A DNA stretch of 6,265 nt, from contig CANGUQ010000237.1 of assembly GCA_947456915.1 (NCBI GenBank), forward strand, positions 1 to 6,265, read 5' to 3'. This document shows positions 1-5,135 of this stretch, piece by piece. The position numbers and the translations under genes are program-made. Within the stretch, counting starts at the first letter, position 1. Every line of letters starts with the position of its first letter. The notes below the pieces were generated by a model. It was not told the DNA's origin. It ran no database searches and was given only the letters and a program-made list of their open reading frames with translations. The stretch comes from Betaproteobacteria bacterium. GTDB lineage: Bacteria > Pseudomonadota > Gammaproteobacteria > Burkholderiales > CAIKXV01.

Positions 1-82
1 GCGCAGCCGGGCGAGCGACGACCGCGGGCAGTGCGCGGCCGGCGAACAAGCGTCCCGGCCGCAGCCCGGCGGTGCGCCGCCG
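1..82. other. Window edge, non-coding or gene end not resolvable
   Basis: These bases lie downstream of the amidohydrolase stop codon. On the minus strand two frames stay open to the edge, but no start codon or recognisable protein stretch is visible, so I cannot tell whether this is intergenic or the start of another gene's territory. The only structure seen is the hairpin at 67-82, listed separately. Confidence 0.4.
67..82 (-). terminator. GC hairpin directly after amidohydrolase stop
   Basis: CGGCGG (67-72) and CCGCCG (77-82) form a 6-bp perfect stem around the 4-nt loop TGCG. It abuts the TAG stop of the minus-strand amidohydrolase. There is no T-tract after it on that strand, so it is not a classic intrinsic terminator. 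It could stabilise the 3' end or assist termination. In sequence this GC-rich, a short stem like this can also arise by chance. Confidence 0.3.
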
Positions 83-985
83 CTAGAAGCCGTACAGCTG
101 CGCCGGGTTGTCCACCAGCACGCGCTTGCGCGTGGCGGCGTCGGGTATCCAGTGGGCGAGCAGATCGGCGAGGTCGCCATCGTTGGGCATGCCCGTCCTC
201 ACGATCACGTGTGGCCAGTCGCTGCCCCACACCAGTCGCTGCGGCACCGCGTCGACCAGCGCCTGCGCGAACGCGTCCGTGTCGGGATAGGGCATCGGCG
301 CCGAGGTCAGCCGGTAGGGGCCGGTCAGCTTGATCCACGCCGCGCCGTCGCGCGCCAGCCGCAGCAGCGCCTGGAAGCCGGCATCGGCGACGCCCACCGA
401 GGTCGGCGCATAGCCCAGGTGCCCGAAGACCACCGGCACCGGGAAGCGCGCGAACTGCCGGTCGAGATCCGGGAACTCGTTCACGTGCATCAGGAACTCG
501 ACGTGCCAGCCGAACGGCCTGATCGTTCCGGCGAGCCGTTCGAGCGCGGCGAGCGGCAGCTGTCCCTTGCCGGTCTTCAGGTCGACGATATTGCAGCGCA
601 CCCCGCGCACGCCGGCCGCGTGCATGCGTGCGATCTGCGCTGCATCGACATCGAACGGCACGACGGCCACGCCGCGCAGTCGCTGCGGGTCGGCGGCCAG
701 TGCATCGAGCAGCGCGCGATTGTCGACGTCATAGACGCTGGGTTGCACCAGTACCGCCCGCTCGCAGCCGAGGGTGTCGAGCATGCGACGGAAGTCGCCC
801 GGCAGCGCGTCGGGGGGCGTGTAGATGCGCTCGGACCAGTACGGGTAGCGGTCGGCGGGCCCGCACACGTGAGCGTGGCAGTCGCAGGAGAGTGCGGGGA
901 ATGCGGTCTTCGGTGCGCGCGGGTGCGGGTCGTGCGGTGCGCACGCGGGCGCGCCGGGGGAGGACGGGGTGGACGCGGCAGACAT
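83..985 (-). CDS. LigI-like amidohydrolase (2-pyrone-4,6-dicarboxylate hydrolase family)
   Basis: Predicted 300-residue cytoplasmic hydrolase with a TIM-barrel amidohydrolase fold (Amidohydro_2 / COG3618 type). Visible landmarks are the HxH of strand 1 (CDCHAHVCGP, His37 and His39), the barrel segments around RAVLVQPSVY (77-86) and GVRGVRCNIVDL (125-136), FGHLGY with His189, WIKLTGPYR (217-225), and WGSDWPHV with the likely catalytic Asp256. The C-terminus NPAQLYGF is typical of the family. LigI opens the pyrone ring of 2-pyrone-4,6-dicarboxylate in protocatechuate 4,5-cleavage. Relatives act on sulfomuconolactone or sugar lactones, so the substrate is not settled. The frame stays open upstream to 1111, but family similarity begins only near residue 33. 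The ATG at 985 is preferred because an upstream start would run into the divergent cupin gene. Neither choice has a good Shine-Dalgarno. The first ~30 residues are Pro/Ala rich and look disordered. No other genes of the protocatechuate pathway are in view. Confidence 0.88.
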   Translation of the reverse strand: MSAASTPSSPGAPACAPHDPHPRAPKTAFPALSCDCHAHVCGPADRYPYWSERIYTPPDALPGDFRRMLDTLGCERAVLVQPSVYDVDNRALLDALAADPQRLRGVAVVPFDVDAAQIARMHAAGVRGVRCNIVDLKTGKGQLPLAALERLAGTIRPFGWHVEFLMHVNEFPDLDRQFARFPVPVVFGHLGYAPTSVGVADAGFQALLRLARDGAAWIKLTGPYRLTSAPMPYPDTDAFAQALVDAVPQRLVWGSDWPHVIVRTGMPNDGDLADLLAHWIPDAATRKRVLVDNPAQLYGF

Positions 986-1065
986 GGAGTCGGACGGTGC
1001 TCGGGTGGCGATTGCCGCACAATACACCGCAGCCCTGATTTCCGTCCTTTTGCCGGTGCCCCGCC
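986..1065. promoter_or_regulatory. Divergent intergenic region, amidohydrolase/cupin
   Basis: This 80-bp spacer separates two divergently transcribed genes and must hold at least the translation signals of both, probably both promoters. It contains the short inverted repeat ATTG-N5-CAAT (1011-1023), placed where a shared regulator could sit. A weak TTGCCG (1012-1017) with a poor TGATTT (1036-1041) at 18-bp spacing could serve the cupin. The match is too weak to call a defined promoter. No strong ribosome-binding site is visible for either gene. Confidence 0.35.
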
Positions 1066-1503
1066 ATGAATGATCCGCTCTCGTCCGCGTCTGTCCCGGG
1101 CCCTGCCGCATCGCCGGCGCGCACGCCCGATCTCGAGGCGCTGCAGGCGCAGCTGCCCGCGCTGGCCTCGCGCCTGGTCGAGGTCGACCGGCTGCCGTGG
1201 CGCGACACGCCCTCGCCGAAGATCAAGATGAAGATCCTGCTCGAGGACCGGTCGAGCGGTCTGATGACGGCGCTGTTTCGCTGGGAACCCGGCGCGGTGC
1301 TGGGCGATCACGAGCACGTGCGCATCGAGCAGTCGTTCCTGCTCGAAGGCTCGATCGAGGACGACGAGGGCGAGTGCACTGCCGGCAATTTCGTCTGGCG
1401 TCCGGCCGGCAGCCGGCACGCAGCACGCTCGCGCAACGGCGCGCTGGTGCTCGCGATGTTCCTCGCGCCCAACCGCTTCTTCGGCGGCGATCCGGCGGCG
1501 TGA
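1066..1503 (+). CDS. Small single-domain cupin protein
   Basis: Predicted 145-residue soluble protein with one cupin beta-barrel, probably metal binding. Motif 1 matches the classical G(X)5HXH(X)3E(X)6G pattern exactly from Gly76 to Gly95, giving metal ligands His82, His84 and Glu88. Motif 2 is G(X)5PXG(X)2H from Gly107 to His118, with His118 as fourth ligand; the usual following Asn is Ser122. The first ~45 residues are Pro/Ala rich and lie outside the barrel. The layout resembles the ChrR-like/dihydroxyacetophenone-dioxygenase-like cupins, but small cupins include dioxygenases, isomerases and sensor domains, so no reaction can be assigned. It is transcribed divergently from the LigI-like amidohydrolase, which hints at a shared catabolic role or shared control. 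The ATG at 1066 is the first start in the frame and has no clear Shine-Dalgarno. Confidence 0.85.
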   Translation: MNDPLSSASVPGPAASPARTPDLEALQAQLPALASRLVEVDRLPWRDTPSPKIKMKILLEDRSSGLMTALFRWEPGAVLGDHEHVRIEQSFLLEGSIEDDEGECTAGNFVWRPAGSRHAARSRNGALVLAMFLAPNRFFGGDPAA

Positions 1504-1513
1504 ATCCGCTGCC

Positions 1514-1536
1514 GCTGCCGCGCTGCACGCGGCAGC
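1514..1536. terminator. Perfect 9-bp hairpin between convergent genes
   Basis: GCTGCCGCG (1514-1522) and CGCGGCAGC (1528-1536) are perfect reverse complements around the 5-nt loop CTGCA. The hairpin starts 10 nt after the cupin stop and lies about 18 nt beyond the stop of the convergent lipoprotein gene, the expected place for a bidirectional terminator. Neither strand has a T-run after the stem; the plus strand continues AGGGGGG. Termination would therefore be non-canonical or Rho-assisted, or the hairpin may simply protect the 3' ends. Confidence 0.55.
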
Positions 1537-1554
1537 AGGGGGGCGCTGCGCCGC

Positions 1555-1812
1555 TCAGCCGCGCGGCTGCGCCGCGGCGGGCACCAGGCGATAGCCGCGT
1601 CGCTCCAGGCACGACCGGTGGATGTGCCAGTTCGGCGGCGCGCGCAGCTGCGCCCCGCGTGCGGCGTACATCTCGCCGCGGCACGTCCGGTCATCGACCG
1701 CGAAGTCCGCGGGATCGAAGTCGGTGCGCATCCAGCGCTCGGGCGCGCCCGCACACCCGCCCAGAGCCGCGAGCAGTGCGAGTGCCACCCACGGCACGCG
1801 TGCGCGGGTCAC
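1555..1812 (-). CDS. Small predicted lipoprotein, translationally coupled to the DHH gene
   Basis: Predicted 85-residue lipoprotein of unknown function. It starts at a GTG (1812-1810) that overlaps the TGA of the upstream DHH phosphoesterase as GTGA, which implies re-initiation by terminating ribosomes. The N-terminus has two arginines (3 and 5), a hydrophobic stretch (WVALALLAAL, 8-17) and a lipobox LGGC with the lipidated Cys at residue 20, so export and anchoring in an envelope membrane are expected. The mature part of about 65 residues keeps two further cysteines, Cys44 (DRTCRG) and Cys68 (HRSCLERRGY), which could form a disulfide. The C-x3-RGY end recalls small betaproteobacterial lipoproteins of unknown role. 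The frame is open further upstream to 2088, but that part lies inside the DHH gene and lacks protein-like composition. I do not recognise a function. Confidence 0.72.
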   Translation of the reverse strand: MTRARVPWVALALLAALGGCAGAPERWMRTDFDPADFAVDDRTCRGEMYAARGAQLRAPPNWHIHRSCLERRGYRLVPAAAQPRG

Positions 1813-2783
1813 GCAGCCGGGCCGCGCCGCGCGGGAAAGGCGCGTTCGAACGCATCGAGAAAGCGGCCGAGATCGGCCTCGGGCAGCAACTGGATGCCGG
1901 CTGCCGCGGCGCGTCCGCCGCCGCTCTCGAACTGCCGGCACAGCGCATCGGCGCCGACCGCCACGCTCACCGGCGCACGCACGCTCACCAGGTAGCCGCC
2001 GGCGCGCTCGGTGAGCACCGCGTGCGCGCGCATCGGGAAGGTATTCGCGAGCTGGTTGCTGAAGAAGCCGCTGATGCGCCGTGCCCACGCCGTATCCGGC
2101 AGGCGGAACGCAACTGCCGCATCGCTCGCGCGCAGCGGTCGCAGTTCGGCTGCCCGCACCAGGTCATCGGAAAGGGCGTTGCGCAGTACTTCGAACACCG
2201 GTTCCGCGACCACGAAGTCGAGCGGATTGTCGTAGCGGCGCAGCGTCTCGTACAGCTCGGCCGGATCGTAGTGCAGATCAGCGAGCGATTCGCCGTAGGC
2301 GTTGTAGTTGAGGCACTCGCCGAGCGTGCGCAGCGTGTGCATCTGCGTGTCGTCGAGCTCGAGCGGCTCCGCTTCCCGCCACGCGCTCTCGCGCAGGTTG
2401 TCGCCGAATGCAGCCACTACCGCCCACGCGCGGTGCCTGCCGTTGAGAAAGCGGTCGACGATGAGGCTGGTGCAGATCTCGGGTGCGGTGTCGATGTGCG
2501 CGCGAAACCCCGGCCGGCGCGGAATGTCGCCGGCGTGGTGATGGTCGAACCAGCGCACGCGGGCGCCAGCGTCGAGCACGCGCGCGAGCGCCTCGCGATT
2601 GGCGTCGAGCGAGATGTCGAATACCGTGATCTCGTCGCCCTTGCGCGCATCGACGCGCGACAGCAGCGCGATGTCCCGCTTGACTCCGGTGACGAGGATC
2701 GCGTCGCGCGGCTCGATCAGCCGCAACTGATGCATCGCGCACAGGCCGTCCGCATCGCCGTTGAAAACGTCATAGAATTTCAT
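1809..2783 (-). CDS. DHH-family phosphoesterase
   Basis: Predicted 324-residue cytoplasmic phosphoesterase of the DHH superfamily (RecJ/NrnA/GdpP relatives), which uses two metal ions, usually Mn, to cleave phosphoester bonds in nucleic acids or small nucleotides. Motif I is FNGDADG with Asp10 and Asp12. A second metal-site aspartate is likely Asp56 (VFDISLD), the signature DHH is Asp80-His81-His82 (WFDHHHAGD), and Asp128 lies in VAAFGDN. Near the C-terminus SGGGRAAAAG (287-296) resembles the substrate-binding GGGHxxAAG of the DHHA1 domain, but with Arg in place of His. Motif I likewise has Asn where many members have His. These changes may define a subfamily with a different substrate, which I cannot name. 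The ATG at 2783 is chosen over upstream starts to 2945 because AGGA lies 7 nt before it and the upstream residues are not protein-like. The downstream lipoprotein overlaps its stop by 4 bp. Confidence 0.9.
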   Translation of the reverse strand: MKFYDVFNGDADGLCAMHQLRLIEPRDAILVTGVKRDIALLSRVDARKGDEITVFDISLDANREALARVLDAGARVRWFDHHHAGDIPRRPGFRAHIDTAPEICTSLIVDRFLNGRHRAWAVVAAFGDNLRESAWREAEPLELDDTQMHTLRTLGECLNYNAYGESLADLHYDPAELYETLRRYDNPLDFVVAEPVFEVLRNALSDDLVRAAELRPLRASDAAVAFRLPDTAWARRISGFFSNQLANTFPMRAHAVLTERAGGYLVSVRAPVSVAVGADALCRQFESGGGRAAAAGIQLLPEADLGRFLDAFERAFPARRGPAA

Positions 2784-2790
2784 CGGTTCA

Positions 2791-2794
2791 TCCT
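2791..2794 (-). promoter_or_regulatory. Ribosome-binding site fixing the DHH start
   Basis: On the minus strand this reads AGGA, 7 nt before the ATG at 2783. It is one of the few clear Shine-Dalgarno elements in the window and supports the shorter 324-residue start. Confidence 0.65.
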
Positions 2795-2805
2795 GTTGCA
2801 GCGGG

Positions 2806-2824
2806 CCGTGGCGTCCGGCCACGG
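2806..2824. repeat. Perfect 7-bp inverted repeat in the DHH leader
   Basis: CCGTGGC (2806-2812) and GCCACGG (2818-2824) are perfect reverse complements around the loop GTCCG. The structure lies 22 nt upstream of the DHH start codon and 11 nt upstream of its AGGA. It could be an RNA hairpin in the 5' untranslated region or a DNA operator. It could also be a chance stem in a GC-rich leader. Confidence 0.45.
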
Positions 2825-2938
2825 ACCGCGGATCGCGCAGCGCCCCCGGCCTGCCGCTGCTCTCGGAGGAGACACGCTGGTGGCGCGTGCGATGATGGAT
2901 TCGACCGGGCGCGACCGGCAGCATTGCGCGCCGCAGCC

Positions 2939-4054
2939 ATGACACGGTTCGTTGCCGAATACCGCCTGGAGCGGGCGCGCGAGGGCCGCCTTGCCTGGTA
3001 CCTCGCGGCAGCTTACCTGCTGGTCATCGTCTATGCGAGCCTGTCGCCGTTCACCGGCTGGGCGACGCCCGGAGCGTCGCCCTTCGCCTTCCTGAGCGAA
3101 CCGTGGCCACGGCGCACGCCGCGCTTCGATCTGGCGATCAACGTGCTGGCCTACGTTCCGCTGGGGTTGCTGCTCACGCTCGCGCTGATGCGGTTCGCGC
3201 GTCCGGGGCTCGCCGTGACCGCCGCGCTGCTGCTGCCGGCAGCGCTCAGCCTGTCCCTGGAGACGGCGCAGATGTACCTGCCGACGCGGGTCGCCTCCAC
3301 CATCGACCTGCTGCTCAACTGCGCCGGAGCCCTGCTCGGGGCGCTCGTGGCTGCGCGCACGCGGCGACTGCCGCTGTGGGCGCACGCGCGCGAGCTGCGT
3401 GCGCGGGTCTTCCTGCCCGGGTCGATCGCCGATCCTGGCATCGCGCTGCTCGGCCTGTGGTTCCTCACCCAGCTCGACCCGTCGCTGCCGCTGCTGTCCG
3501 CGCTGCCGATGGCCGATGCGCGGCCGATCCTCGGTACCGGCTTCATCCCGCCGCGCAACTACTCGCTGCCGGTCGCGCTGGCCGTGGCGGTGAATACGCT
3601 CGCGGTCAGCCTGTTCACGATGGTGCTGGTGCGCCGGCGCTGGCACGCGCTGGTGGCGATGTGCGCGCTGATCCTGCTCGCCGTCGCCATCAAGTTCGGC
3701 GCCGGCGTGCTGATGCTGCGCGCCGAGGCACGCTTCATCTGGCTGTCGAGCGAGGTGCTCACCGGCATGTTCGCCGGGGTGGGGCTCGCCGCGCTGCTGC
3801 TCACCTCGAGGCGCCGGGTGCTGATCACGGTGGGCGTGGTGGCGCTGATCGGCTCGCTGATCGGACTTCACATGTTCGAGGACGTGACCCAGCCGGCGAT
3901 CGCGTTGTGGCCGTTTCGCTGGAACTACGGTCAGCTGCTCAACTACACCGGGCTTGCGCGGACGGTCGCCGAGATCTGGCCGCTCGCGGCGGTACTCTAT
4001 CTGGTGATGCTGCGCCGGCGGCTGCGGCCGGGCGTGGATGTCGGCCGGCTATAA
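2939..4054 (+). CDS. VanZ-like integral membrane protein
   Basis: Predicted 371-residue inner-membrane protein with about nine or ten hydrophobic segments (roughly 18-37, 65-82, 88-106, 122-140, 163-178, 208-232, 236-259, 270-290, 293-312 and 345-360). The N-terminal third carries the VanZ-family pattern: SLSPFTGW (34-41), DLAINVLAYVPLG (64-76), ETAQMYLPTRVAS (108-120) and DLLLNCAGALLGA (123-135). The remainder is an extra membrane domain, so the protein is about twice the length of minimal VanZ proteins. VanZ itself gives low-level teicoplanin resistance, but most family members have no known role, and resistance should not be inferred here. The ATG at 2939 is preferred over a TTG at 2924; neither has a Shine-Dalgarno. 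It stands divergent from the DHH gene and 54 bp before the ferredoxin gene. Confidence 0.85.
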   Translation: MTRFVAEYRLERAREGRLAWYLAAAYLLVIVYASLSPFTGWATPGASPFAFLSEPWPRRTPRFDLAINVLAYVPLGLLLTLALMRFARPGLAVTAALLLPAALSLSLETAQMYLPTRVASTIDLLLNCAGALLGALVAARTRRLPLWAHARELRARVFLPGSIADPGIALLGLWFLTQLDPSLPLLSALPMADARPILGTGFIPPRNYSLPVALAVAVNTLAVSLFTMVLVRRRWHALVAMCALILLAVAIKFGAGVLMLRAEARFIWLSSEVLTGMFAGVGLAALLLTSRRRVLITVGVVALIGSLIGLHMFEDVTQPAIALWPFRWNYGQLLNYTGLARTVAEIWPLAAVLYLVMLRRRLRPGVDVGRL

Positions 4055-4055
4055 T
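4050..4055 (+). promoter_or_regulatory. Consensus -10 box TATAAT across the VanZ stop codon
   Basis: A perfect sigma70 -10 hexamer overlaps the TAA stop of the VanZ-like gene (4052-4054). Such AT-rich hexamers are rare in this window. Transcription would start near 4062 and give a leader of about 47 nt before the ferredoxin ATG at 4109. At 16-18 bp upstream I find no sequence like TTGACA, and there is no extended TG motif, so an activator would be needed or the match is accidental. Confidence 0.4.
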
Positions 4056-4097
4056 CCGCGATGCGCGCCGCTTCGCGCGCCCGCTGCCCGTTCCGGC

Positions 4098-4103
4098 GAA
4101 AGG
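4098..4103 (+). promoter_or_regulatory. Ribosome-binding site fixing the ferredoxin start
   Basis: GAAAGG lies 5 nt before the ATG at 4109 and supports this start over the in-frame ATG at 4061, which would add an Arg/Ala-rich stretch absent from the family. Confidence 0.6.
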
Positions 4104-4108
4104 CTGTC

Positions 4109-4417
4109 ATGAGCTACTACGCGCACCACGTGTTCTTCTGCTGCAATCAGCGCGAGGCCGGTGCGGCCTGCTGCGCCGACCACAAGGCGTCGAGCGTGCG
4201 CGACTATGCGAAGAAGCGGGTGAAGGAACTGGGGCTCTCGGGTGAAGGCAAGGTGCGCGTGAACATGGCGGGCTGCCTCGACCGCTGCGATCTGGGGCCG
4301 GTGCTGGTCGTCTATCCCGAGGCGGTCTGGTACACCTACGTCGATCAGGACGACATCGACGAGATCATCGACGAGCACCTGGTGCACGGGCGTCCGGTAG
4401 ACAGGCTGCGGATCTGA
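4109..4417 (+). CDS. Thioredoxin-like [2Fe-2S] ferredoxin
   Basis: Predicted 102-residue cytoplasmic electron carrier of the thioredoxin-fold [2Fe-2S] ferredoxin family (COG3411; relatives are Shethna-type and Aquifex ferredoxins and the NuoE cluster domain). It starts with a beta strand leading to HVFFCCNQ (7-14), then GAACCADH (18-25), then VNMAGCLDRCDLGP (51-64). The four cluster ligands should be one Cys from each of the pairs 11/12 and 21/22, plus Cys56 and Cys60. The stretch VLVVYPEAVWY and the C-terminus HGRPVDRL are typical. The length fits the single-domain family. Its redox partners are unknown and no obvious oxidoreductase is in view. It follows the VanZ-like gene by 54 bp and precedes the hydrolase by 79 bp. 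A possible promoter lies at 4050-4055. Confidence 0.92.
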   Translation: MSYYAHHVFFCCNQREAGAACCADHKASSVRDYAKKRVKELGLSGEGKVRVNMAGCLDRCDLGPVLVVYPEAVWYTYVDQDDIDEIIDEHLVHGRPVDRLRI

Positions 4418-4433
4418 GGCCTGCGCGTCGGCG

Positions 4434-4450
4434 CGTGCGCGTCTCGCACG
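4434..4450 (+). terminator. Weak hairpin after the ferredoxin gene
   Basis: CGTGCG (4434-4439) and CGCACG (4445-4450) form a 6-bp stem around CGTCT, 16 nt after the ferredoxin stop. No T-tract follows. It may attenuate transcription between the ferredoxin and hydrolase genes, or it may be chance. Confidence 0.25.
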
Positions 4451-4471
4451 ACCGGGTGCGCGGCGGCCGGC

Positions 4472-4483
4472 GCTGCATGCAGC
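4472..4483. repeat. Perfect 12-bp palindrome upstream of the hydrolase
   Basis: GCTGCATGCAGC is identical on both strands and ends 13 nt before the hydrolase ATG. It could be the binding site of a dimeric regulator overlapping the leader of the hydrolase-ABC operon. One or two such palindromes are expected by chance in a window this size, so placement is the only argument for function. Confidence 0.3.
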
Positions 4484-4496
4484 CGAGCGAAAGACG

Positions 4497-5135
4497 ATGA
4501 AGCCCTCCACTCTGACCCGCTTCGACGTGCAGGGAGCTGCCGGCCGGATCGAGGTCAGGCTGAACGATCCCGGCGAAGCGCGCCGCGGCATCGCACTGGT
4601 CGCGCATCCGCACCCGCTGTTCGGCGGCACCAGCGAGAACAAGGTGGTGACCACGCTCGCGCGGGTGCTGTTCGACGCGGGCTTCGTGGTGGCGCGGCCC
4701 AACTTCCGCGGCGTTGGCGAGTCCGAAGGCGCCCACGACGAGGGTGTTGGCGAGACCGACGATCTCGTCCAGGTACTCGCCGCGCTGCGCGCGCGCTACG
4801 GTGCGCTCCCGTGGGTACTTGCCGGGTTCTCGTTCGGCGGCTTCGTGGCAAGCCGCGTGGCCGAGCGCACTGCCGACTCCGGCGAGCCGTGCGCACTGCT
4901 GCTGCTGGTCGCGCCCGCGGTCAGCCGCTTCGCGGTCGGCACGGTGGCCGAATCGACGGTGGTGATCCACGGCGAGGATGACGATGTCGTGCCGCTGCAG
5001 GCGGTGCTCGACTGGGCGCGGCCGCAGGAGCTGCCGATCGTGCTGGTGCCCGGTGCCGGCCACTTCTTTCACGGCAAGCTCACCGTTCTCGCGCGGCTGG
5101 CACGTCGCGCACTGGCCGGCGCGGCTCGCGAGTGA
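4497..5135 (+). CDS. Serine alpha/beta hydrolase (COG2945 type)
   Basis: Predicted 212-residue cytoplasmic alpha/beta hydrolase without a lid domain. The family pattern HPHPLFGG-x3-NKVVTTLAR is present at 37-56 and forms the oxyanion-hole region. It is followed by RPNFRGVGESEG (67-78), typical of this group. The catalytic triad is readable: nucleophile Ser112 in GFSFGG (110-115), acid Asp162 in HGEDDDVVP (158-166), and His189 in GAGHFFHG (186-193). Length is normal for the family. There is no signal peptide. Reported members are esterases with poorly known natural substrates. The ATG at 4497 has only a weak purine-rich stretch in front (GAAAGA, 2 nt spacing). The stop overlaps the GTG of the ABC ATPase (GTGA), so the hydrolase and exporter are made together. 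That suggests, but does not prove, that it modifies or releases a cargo or works in the same envelope process. Confidence 0.9.
   Translation: MKPSTLTRFDVQGAAGRIEVRLNDPGEARRGIALVAHPHPLFGGTSENKVVTTLARVLFDAGFVVARPNFRGVGESEGAHDEGVGETDDLVQVLAALRARYGALPWVLAGFSFGGFVASRVAERTADSGEPCALLLLVAPAVSRFAVGTVAESTVVIHGEDDDVVPLQAVLDWARPQELPIVLVPGAGHFFHGKLTVLARLARRALAGAARE

Larger units (their letters stand above)
2784..2938. promoter_or_regulatory. Divergent intergenic region, DHH phosphoesterase/VanZ
   Basis: At 155 bp this is the longest gap between genes in the window. It must contain the 5' leaders of the minus-strand DHH gene and the plus-strand VanZ-like gene. It holds the DHH ribosome-binding site (2791-2794) and the perfect hairpin at 2806-2824. 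No convincing -35/-10 pair was found by eye for either direction. Confidence 0.4.

Noticed and set aside
152..1069. Long open frame (305 codons) on the plus strand opposite the amidohydrolase
   Set aside because: The minus-strand frame has clear LigI-family motifs and the plus-strand product has none.
1197..2942. Long open frame (581 codons) on the plus strand across the cupin, lipoprotein and DHH genes
   Set aside because: It overlaps three better-supported genes, has an Arg/Ala-rich composition and shows no motif. It is an effect of third-position GC.
2780..3871. Long open frame (363 codons) on the minus strand opposite the VanZ-like gene
   Set aside because: The translation is dominated by Arg, Gln, His and Glu with no domain-like pattern, and the plus-strand frame has clear VanZ motifs and membrane segments. 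It is a GC-bias shadow.
2939..4054. Glycopeptide resistance gene
   Set aside because: Similarity is to the broad VanZ-like family. No vanA/vanB-type cluster is present, and most family members have no link to resistance.
3103..4245. Open frame (380 codons) on the plus strand overlapping the VanZ-like and ferredoxin genes
   Set aside because: Its product is Arg/Ala/Gly repeats without membrane or domain pattern, in a different frame from two recognised genes.
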